From: Phycisphaeraceae bacterium
GTDB taxonomy: Bacteria > Planctomycetota > Phycisphaerae > Phycisphaerales > Phycisphaeraceae
Assembly: GCA_020850375.1 (NCBI GenBank)
Contig: JADZET010000053.1
Span: forward strand, 1-9,950
Direction: 5' to 3'
DNA length: 9,950 nt
The translations under genes were made by a program, and so were the position numbers. Positions 5,384 through 9,950 of the stretch are shown piece by piece. How positions within the stretch are numbered: the stretch's first letter is position 1; each line of letters begins with the position of its first letter. Below the pieces are notes generated by a model. The model was not told the origin of the DNA, ran no database searches, and worked only from the letters and a program-made list of their open reading frames with translations.

Positions 5384-6472
5384 TCAGGTTGGGCTGGGGC
5401 GGGGAGGGGAGGAGGATGAGGGGCCCGGGGCATCGGCCCGGCGGCCGAAGATCATCCGGCCGGCGGAGGTCTGGATGGTGCTGGTGACCTGGATGTCCAG
5501 GGGCTTGCCGATGGCGCTGCGGGCCTCCTCGACGACGACCATGGTGCCGTCCTCGAGGTAGCCCACGCCCTGGCCGGGGCCCTCGCCGGGCTTGACGATG
5601 GTGACCGTGAGGTTCTCGCCGGGCAGGGCGACGGGGCGCATGGCCTTGGCCAGCTCGTTGAGGTTGATGACCTCGACGCCGCGGACGTCGGCGATCTTGG
5701 CGAGGTTGAAGTCGTTGGTCATCACGCGGGCCTGGAGCTGCTGGGCGAGGGAGACGAGCTTCTGATCGACGGTGGCGCCGTCGGCGTCGGTATTGTCGAT
5801 GGCGATCTCGGCGCGGCCGTTGCTCTGGAGCTTCTGGAGGACTTCCAGGCCCCGCCGGCCGCGGGCGCGTTTGAGCTTGTCGGCCGAGTCGGCGACGGCC
5901 TGGAGCTCGGTCAGGATGAACTGCGGGACGATCAGGCTGCCCTGGAGGATGTTCGAGCCGATCAGGTCGAGGATCCGGCCGTCGATCAGGATGCTGGTGT
6001 CCAGGACCGTGGGGCGCGTGCCGCGGACCTGTTTGGCGAACTCGACGTAGGGGATGACGAAGCGGAAGTCATCCTTGGTCTGCAGGACGACGGAGATGCC
6101 GGCATAGCAGGCGATCAGGCCGATGAAGATCTTGACGCCCTCGAGCAGATTCAGGAAGGCCTGACGCTCTTCACCGCGATCAGGGGCGGCGACGAGGCCG
6201 ATGAAGTCCACGACCAGGCTCAGGGCGTAGGCCGCGACCAGGCCGCCGAGCAGGCCCAGGAAGACGCCCGAGAGGGCGGAGAGCTTCTTGCGGGGGGTGA
6301 GGATGTCGCCGGCGACGATCAGGCTGGCCACGCCGAGCATGGCGATGGCCATCAGGATGAGATTGCCCATCCGGACGGCGCCCTGCTCCTGGTAGGTCAG
6401 GAGATAGAGCATCGCCACGGATGCGGCCAGGAGCAGGAAGACGCCGCGGAGGATGGCCAGGATCATGCGCAT
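5384..6472 (-). CDS. Membrane-anchored PIN/TRAM domain protein (YacL-like)
   Basis: Resembles the YacL family: an N-terminal membrane region, a PIN nuclease-fold domain and a C-terminal TRAM nucleic-acid-binding domain. With the start used here (MRMILAIL) it has 362 residues, close to the 366 of Bacillus YacL. Four hydrophobic segments lie at about 1-25, 35-57, 65-95 and 109-131. The PIN domain (about 155-270) keeps acidic residues in LDTSILIDGR (D158), ILTEL (E189), TVDQKL (D236) and MTNDFN (D254), the pattern of a metal-dependent RNase. TRAM is about 285-340 (VKPGEGPGQGVGYLEDGTMV). A Ser/Pro-rich tail follows. The frame stays open to 6652 with an alternative ATG at 6532, but the extra residues are non-hydrophobic, and the longest version would overlap the thrC start. 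Substrate unknown. The gluconate kinase gene follows 15 bases downstream. Confidence 0.87.
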   Translation of the reverse strand: MRMILAILRGVFLLLAASVAMLYLLTYQEQGAVRMGNLILMAIAMLGVASLIVAGDILTPRKKLSALSGVFLGLLGGLVAAYALSLVVDFIGLVAAPDRGEERQAFLNLLEGVKIFIGLIACYAGISVVLQTKDDFRFVIPYVEFAKQVRGTRPTVLDTSILIDGRILDLIGSNILQGSLIVPQFILTELQAVADSADKLKRARGRRGLEVLQKLQSNGRAEIAIDNTDADGATVDQKLVSLAQQLQARVMTNDFNLAKIADVRGVEVINLNELAKAMRPVALPGENLTVTIVKPGEGPGQGVGYLEDGTMVVVEEARSAIGKPLDIQVTSTIQTSAGRMIFGRRADAPGPSSSSPPRPSPT

Positions 6473-6650
6473 GTTCCGGGGTTCCAGAGAGCAGGGGTCG
6501 TCGATGGGAACCTGGAGTTGAGGATACGTCATTGTGAGAAAGGCCGCCACGCGCCAACACCGGTCAGGGCAGGAGGTTCCGCCCCCAGGCGGGACGGGCT
6601 GGGCGTTGGGTGATACACTTGGACTTTTCCCCGGTTGAGAGCCACCTGCC
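6473..6650. promoter_or_regulatory. Divergent control region between the PIN/TRAM gene and thrC
   Basis: These 178 bases separate two start codons reading apart, so promoters for both must lie here or overlap the genes. For thrC, an extended -10-like TGATACACT is at 6611-6619, about 30 bases before the ATG; no matching -35 is visible. I see no clear promoter for the minus strand. An ATG at 6532 in the PIN/TRAM frame could lengthen that protein by 20 residues. I found no operator palindrome. Confidence 0.35.
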
Positions 6651-8165
6651 ATGGACGTCGCCTTTCAGAAGTGCATCGACCCCGACTGCGGCGCGACCTA
6701 CGGCGTCGATCAGACGCTGGTCAGCTGCCCGGCCTGTGCCAAGGCCGGCCGGTCGTCGTTGCTGGACATCCAGTACGACTGGTCGCGGTCCGTCGTGCCC
6801 AAGAGCTTCGCGGCCTTCGAGCACCGGTGGATGACCAAGGGCGAGCACGGCGAGGGGGCGCTGGACTTCTCGGGCGTCTGGCGGTTCCGGGAGCTGCTGC
6901 CGTTCTACCGGCAGGAGTCGGACATCGTCACCGTCGGCGAGGGCCGGACGAACCTTCAGGAGGCCAACCTGCTGGCGCGGGAGATCGGGATCGACGCGGG
7001 GAACCTGTTCCTGCAGTACGAGGGGCTCAATCCGTCGGGGTCGTTCAAGGACAACGGCATGACGGCGGCGTTCACGCACGCGCGGATGGTGGGCGCCAAG
7101 CGCGTGGCTTGCGCGTCGACGGGCAATACATCGGCGAGCCTCGCTCTGTATGCCTCACTGTCGCGGATGCTCGGGGTGGTCTTCATCGGCTCGGGCAAGA
7201 TCGCGTACGGGAAGCTGTCGCAGGCGCTGGACTATGGGGCCAAGACGCTCCAGGTGCAAGGCGACTTCGACGCTTGCCTGCGGCGCGTGCGGCAAGTCGC
7301 TGTTGATCGGCCGGAGCTGGGCATCTACCTGATGAACTCGGTCAACCCGTTCCGGCTCGAGGGGCAGAAGTCAATCATGTACCGGGTGCTCGAGGCCCTG
7401 GGGTGGGAGGTGCCGGACTGGATCGTCGTGCCCGGAGGGAACCTGGGCAACTGCTCGGCGTTCGGCAAGGCCTTCAGCGAGCTGCACTGCCTGGGGCTGA
7501 TCAAGAAGATCCCGCGGCTGGCGATCATCCAGGCTCAGGGGGCAAACCCGCTCTACGAACTGGTCCAGGAGCACGGCCTGCGCTGGAACGGCGGGCGGTT
7601 CGACGCTCAGAAGGTGCAGGACTACTACCAGAAGCTCGACGCGGCCGGCGTGCACGCCAAGACGATCGCCAGCGCCATCGAGATCGGCCGACCCGTGAAC
7701 CTGCCCAAGGCCCTGCGTGCGTTGGACGTCATGAACGGCGTGGTGCGCCAGGTGGACGACGAAGTGATCTTGGAGCACAAGGCTCTGGTGGGCCGCTACG
7801 GCTTCGGCTGCGAACCAGCCAGCGCCGCCTCCGTCGCAGGGGCGCACATGCTCCGCGAGGAGGGCGTGATCAGCCCGAGCGAGCGCGTGGTGTGCATCCT
7901 GACGGGCCACGTGCTCAAGGACCCCGACGCGACGGTCAAGTATCACACCGGCATCGACGTCAAGGCTGTGCAGGACCAGGCGCCCCGCAAGGAGCCGCAC
8001 GGGAAGGTGGCCAATCGGCCGATCCCGGTGCCGGACGACCTCGACGCGATTATTAGAGTCATCAGCGCCCTGGGCGGCGATGGCCGTGGCGCCACCGCGC
8101 CCAAGTCGTCGAACAGCAAGCTCGCTGCGGACCCGCAGGGACAGGTGCCGGTGAGCGAATACTGA
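6651..8165 (+). CDS. thrC: Threonine synthase
   Basis: Converts O-phosphohomoserine to threonine with pyridoxal phosphate, the last step of threonine synthesis. An N-terminal zinc-ribbon-like segment has C8/C13 (CIDPDC) and C26/C29 (CPAC), as in some longer bacterial threonine synthases. The cofactor lysine is K133 in [11 protein letters not shown], followed by [17 protein letters not shown] (153-169), and the phosphate-binding loop PGGNLGN is at 261-267. The closing segment [14 protein letters not shown] (384-397) and LTGHVLKDP (417-425) are typical. At 504 residues it carries an extra C-terminal tail (about 470-504) of low complexity. Threonine dehydratase or cysteine synthase are less likely given the zinc ribbon and TGHVLKDP. 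There is no strong Shine-Dalgarno. proS follows 51 bases later on the same strand; no hom or thrB is adjacent. Confidence 0.94.
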   Translation: MDVAFQKCIDPDCGATYGVDQTLVSCPACAKAGRSSLLDIQYDWSRSVVPKSFAAFEHRWMTKGEHGEGALDFSGVWRFRELLPFYRQESDIVTVGEGRTNLQEANLLAREIGIDAGNLFLQYEGLNPSGSFKDNGMTAAFTHARMVGAKRVACASTGNTSASLALYASLSRMLGVVFIGSGKIAYGKLSQALDYGAKTLQVQGDFDACLRRVRQVAVDRPELGIYLMNSVNPFRLEGQKSIMYRVLEALGWEVPDWIVVPGGNLGNCSAFGKAFSELHCLGLIKKIPRLAIIQAQGANPLYELVQEHGLRWNGGRFDAQKVQDYYQKLDAAGVHAKTIASAIEIGRPVNLPKALRALDVMNGVVRQVDDEVILEHKALVGRYGFGCEPASAASVAGAHMLREEGVISPSERVVCILTGHVLKDPDATVKYHTGIDVKAVQDQAPRKEPHGKVANRPIPVPDDLDAIIRVISALGGDGRGATAPKSSNSKLAADPQGQVPVSEY

Positions 8166-8189
8166 TCGTTCCCATTCATCGACTTCTTC

Positions 8190-8207
8190 ACCCCTAACCG
8201 CCCTACC
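8190..8207. repeat. Short CCCTAA-type tract before proS
   Basis: CCCCTAACCGCCCTACC sits 10 bases upstream of the proS ATG. It is the complement of the G-rich heptads seen at 2751-2787 and 4744-4784, here with only about two degenerate units. As before gatA, the C-rich strand is the mRNA-like strand, and no Shine-Dalgarno is present. Confidence 0.4.
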
Positions 8208-8216
8208 ACTGCATCT

Positions 8217-9785
8217 ATGCCTCCCAAAGCCAAAACCGCCATCACCCCCACGCGCGACGAGAACTACCCCGAGTGGTACCAGCAGGTCATCAAGGCCGCG
8301 GACCTGGCGGAGAATTCTCCCGTCCGCGGCTGCATGGTCATCAAGCCCTGGGGCTACGCCCTGTGGGAGAACATCCAGCACGCCCTGAACGCGATGTTCA
8401 AGGCCACCGGGCACCGCAACGCCTACTTCCCGCTGTTCATCCCCAAGAGCTACCTCGAGAAGGAGGCCCAGCACGTCGAGGGGTTCGCCAAGGAGTGCGC
8501 GGTGGTGACGCACCATCGCTTGCAGCAGGGCAAGGACGGCAAGCTCGTGCCGGCGGGGGAGCTCGAGGAGCCGCTGGTGGTGCGGCCGACGAGCGAGACG
8601 ATCATCGGCGAGATGTACGCCAAGTGGGTGCAGAGCTACCGCGACCTGCCGATCCTGATCAATCAGTGGGCGAACGTCGTGCGGTGGGAGCTGCGGACAC
8701 GCCTGTTCCTGCGCACGACCGAGTTCCTCTGGCAGGAGGGCCACACCGCCCACGCCACGGAGCAGGAGGCGCGCATCGAGACGATGAAGATGCTCGACGT
8801 CTACGCTGATTTCGCCGAGAACTTCATGGCCATGCCGGTGATCAAGGGCAAGAAGACCGAGGGCGAGCGGTTCCCCGGGGCGGTGGACACGTTCTGCATC
8901 GAGGCCATGATGCAGGACCGCAAGGCCCTGCAGTCGGGCACGAGCCATTTCCTCGGGCAGAACTTCGCCAAGGCCAGCGACATCAAGTTCCTCGACGAGG
9001 CCGGGCAGCTCCGGCACGCGTGGACGACGAGCTGGGGCGTCTCGACGCGCCTCATTGGCGGGCTGGTCATGACGCACAGCGACGACGACGGGCTGATCCT
9101 GCCGCCCAAGCTCGCGCCGGCGCACGTGGTGATCATGCCCATCACCTTCAAGGCGGACAATCCGGGGGCGGTGCTCGAGTACTGCCAGAAGCTCGCGGTG
9201 GAGCTGCGCGGTCAGAGCTTCGCCGGCCGGGCCGTGGAGGTCGAGCTCGACACGCGCGACCTGCGCGGAGGCGACAAGGTGTGGAGCTGGGTGAAGAAGG
9301 GCGTGCCGATCCGCCTGGAGGTCGGGCAGCGCGACATGGCGGCGGACAGCGTCTTCATGGCGAGACGCGACAAACCCACGAGCGAGAAGGCCGGCGTGCC
9401 CCGGGCCCAGTTCGTCGGGTCCGTGGTCGGGATGCTCCAGGAGATTCAGGACAACCTGTTCAATCGGGCCAAGGCTTACCGCGAGGCGAACTTCAAGGTT
9501 ATCGAGAATGAGGCGGACTTTCGGGCGTTCTTCACCCCCCCTTCCGGGGGCGGGGGAGGGAAAGACGAGGACGAGGGGCCGACGCCCATCCATGGCGGGT
9601 TCGCCATCGCTCACTTCAACGGTGACAAGGCGATTGAAGAGAAGATCCGCCAGGAGCTGGCAGTGACCGTGCGCTGCATCCCGCTGCCGGGGCAGCTTCC
9701 GGGGGCGCAGGCGGATGAGGCGGGTAAGTGCATCTTCACCGGGCAGCCGAGCCCGCAGCGCGTCGTGTGGTCCAAGGCGTATTGA
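8217..9785 (+). CDS. proS: Prolyl-tRNA synthetase, archaeal/eukaryotic short type
   Basis: Charges tRNA(Pro) with proline in the cytoplasm. The 522-residue size and absence of the large editing insertion place it in the archaeal/eukaryotic-like group found in some bacteria. The class II catalytic core includes SPVRGCMVIKPWGYALWENI (34-53), VVRPTSET (121-128), motif 2 RWELRTRLFLRTTEFLWQEGHTAH (156-179) in substance, and motif 3 near TTSWGVSTRLIGGLVMTHSDD. An anticodon-binding domain follows (about 300-400), and a C-terminal ProRS domain ending VVWSKAY. Of the four cysteines that bind zinc in the Thermus enzyme, only C487 and C505 have counterparts, so zinc binding is doubtful. An unusual Gly/Asp/Glu-rich stretch (441-456) sits just before IHGGFAIAHF. 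It lies 51 bases after thrC and may be cotranscribed. Confidence 0.96.
   Translation: MPPKAKTAITPTRDENYPEWYQQVIKAADLAENSPVRGCMVIKPWGYALWENIQHALNAMFKATGHRNAYFPLFIPKSYLEKEAQHVEGFAKECAVVTHHRLQQGKDGKLVPAGELEEPLVVRPTSETIIGEMYAKWVQSYRDLPILINQWANVVRWELRTRLFLRTTEFLWQEGHTAHATEQEARIETMKMLDVYADFAENFMAMPVIKGKKTEGERFPGAVDTFCIEAMMQDRKALQSGTSHFLGQNFAKASDIKFLDEAGQLRHAWTTSWGVSTRLIGGLVMTHSDDDGLILPPKLAPAHVVIMPITFKADNPGAVLEYCQKLAVELRGQSFAGRAVEVELDTRDLRGGDKVWSWVKKGVPIRLEVGQRDMAADSVFMARRDKPTSEKAGVPRAQFVGSVVGMLQEIQDNLFNRAKAYREANFKVIENEADFRAFFTPPSGGGGGKDEDEGPTPIHGGFAIAHFNGDKAIEEKIRQELAVTVRCIPLPGQLPGAQADEAGKCIFTGQPSPQRVVWSKAY
9535..9580 (+). repeat. C-run/G-run low-complexity insert inside proS
   Basis: Seven C, then TTCC, then GGGGGCGGGGG at 9535-9556 form a self-complementary stretch; an acidic-coding run follows. 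It encodes PPSGGGGGKDEDEGPTP between FFTP and IHGG, where relatives have only a short linker. The frame is kept. Confidence 0.6.
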
Positions 9786-9794
9786 CGGCGACGA

Positions 9795-9950
9795 TCAGCG
9801 GCCGTCGGCGGTTGCGAACTTCTCGATCGCCTGCACGCACTTGAGGATCGCGCGGGGGACGTGGAAGAAGGACTTGATGCTGCCCTTGAGCGTCTGCGAC
9901 ACGCTGCCGTCGCGGCGGAGGAAGCCGTACCACTCGCCGAATTCACGGTC
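9795..9950 (-). CDS. C-terminal end of an N-acylglucosamine 2-epimerase (AGE) family protein, partial
   Basis: The minus strand is open from the right edge to a TGA at 9795-9797, giving 51 residues. They contain EFGEWYGFLRRDGSVSQTLK and then FFHVPRAILKC. The order EWY, a DG turn, TLKG and FHxPR is the C-terminal signature of the (alpha/alpha)6-barrel AGE family, which interconverts N-acylglucosamine with N-acylmannosamine or epimerises other sugars; the His of FHxPR is a conserved active-site residue. The start lies outside the window, so the exact substrate (N-acylglucosamine, cellobiose or other) cannot be told. It converges with proS, with only nine bases between stop codons and no room for a separate terminator. 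Confidence 0.75.
   Translation of the reverse strand, partial: DREFGEWYGFLRRDGSVSQTLKGSIKSFFHVPRAILKCVQAIEKFATADGR

Noticed and set aside
6473..6652. N-terminal extension of the PIN/TRAM protein to 6532 or 6652
   Set aside because: The extra residues are Pro/Gly-rich and precede the first membrane segment. The longest form overlaps the thrC start, and the shorter start gives the family's usual length.
7371..9614. Very long open frame (747 codons) on the minus strand opposite thrC and proS
   Set aside because: It is wholly antisense to two unmistakable conserved enzymes, is rich in Arg, Leu, His, Asp and Val as expected from the reverse complement of GC-rich codons, and shows no recognisable domain.
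1..9950. CRISPR array, tRNA or rRNA gene, transposase, phage or toxin-antitoxin genes
   Set aside because: No regularly spaced repeats of suitable length, no cloverleaf or rRNA signature, and no such protein motifs were seen on either strand.

Overview
This is a GC-rich bacterial chromosomal segment that looks like housekeeping sequence: nine complete protein genes, plus the 3' end of a tenth that runs off the right edge. Several features hint at a planctomycete or a related PVC-group bacterium: the short archaeal/eukaryotic-type prolyl-tRNA synthetase, the scattered single-function metabolic genes, few good Shine-Dalgarno sites, and intergenic G-rich simple-sequence tracts. This placement is inference; the window has no rRNA or other lineage marker.

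Layout. 1-147: intergenic, AT-richer, with a good sigma70-like promoter pointing off the left edge. 148-1131 (-): ROK-family sugar kinase lacking the family's zinc motif. 1132-1236: intergenic, two related hairpin units. 1237-2748 (-) and 2802-3116 (-): gatA and gatC, subunits of the tRNA-dependent amidotransferase, transcribed gatC to gatA; gatB is not here. 3189-3548 (+): queF, divergent from gatC. 3549-3825: 277-base leader or intergenic region. 3826-4743 (+): sucD without sucC. 4744-4876: convergent intergenic region with a G-rich tract and two perfect hairpins. 4877-5368 (-): gluconate kinase, 15 bases downstream of 5384-6472 (-), a membrane PIN/TRAM protein of the YacL type. 6473-6650: divergent control region. 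6651-8165 (+): threonine synthase. 8217-9785 (+): proS. 9795-9950 (-): C-terminus of an N-acylglucosamine 2-epimerase-family protein, convergent with proS.

Themes. Translation is served by gatC/gatA (Asn/Gln-tRNA amidation), proS, and queF (queuosine in tRNA anticodons). Carbon and amino-acid metabolism is served by the ROK kinase, gluconate kinase, AGE-family epimerase, sucD and thrC. These are not one pathway, and the strand switches suggest several small transcription units.

I see no phage, CRISPR, toxin-antitoxin, secretion or biosynthetic cluster, and no convincing new multi-gene system. The most unusual signal is in the DNA between and inside genes. A 47-base insertion between gatC and gatA consists of a telomere-like G-rich tract flanked by a perfect 10-base direct repeat that duplicates the gatA start codon. 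Related G-rich tracts lie at two other gene borders. A five-copy 9-base repeat is inserted in frame in gatA, and a C-run/G-run segment is inserted in frame in proS.
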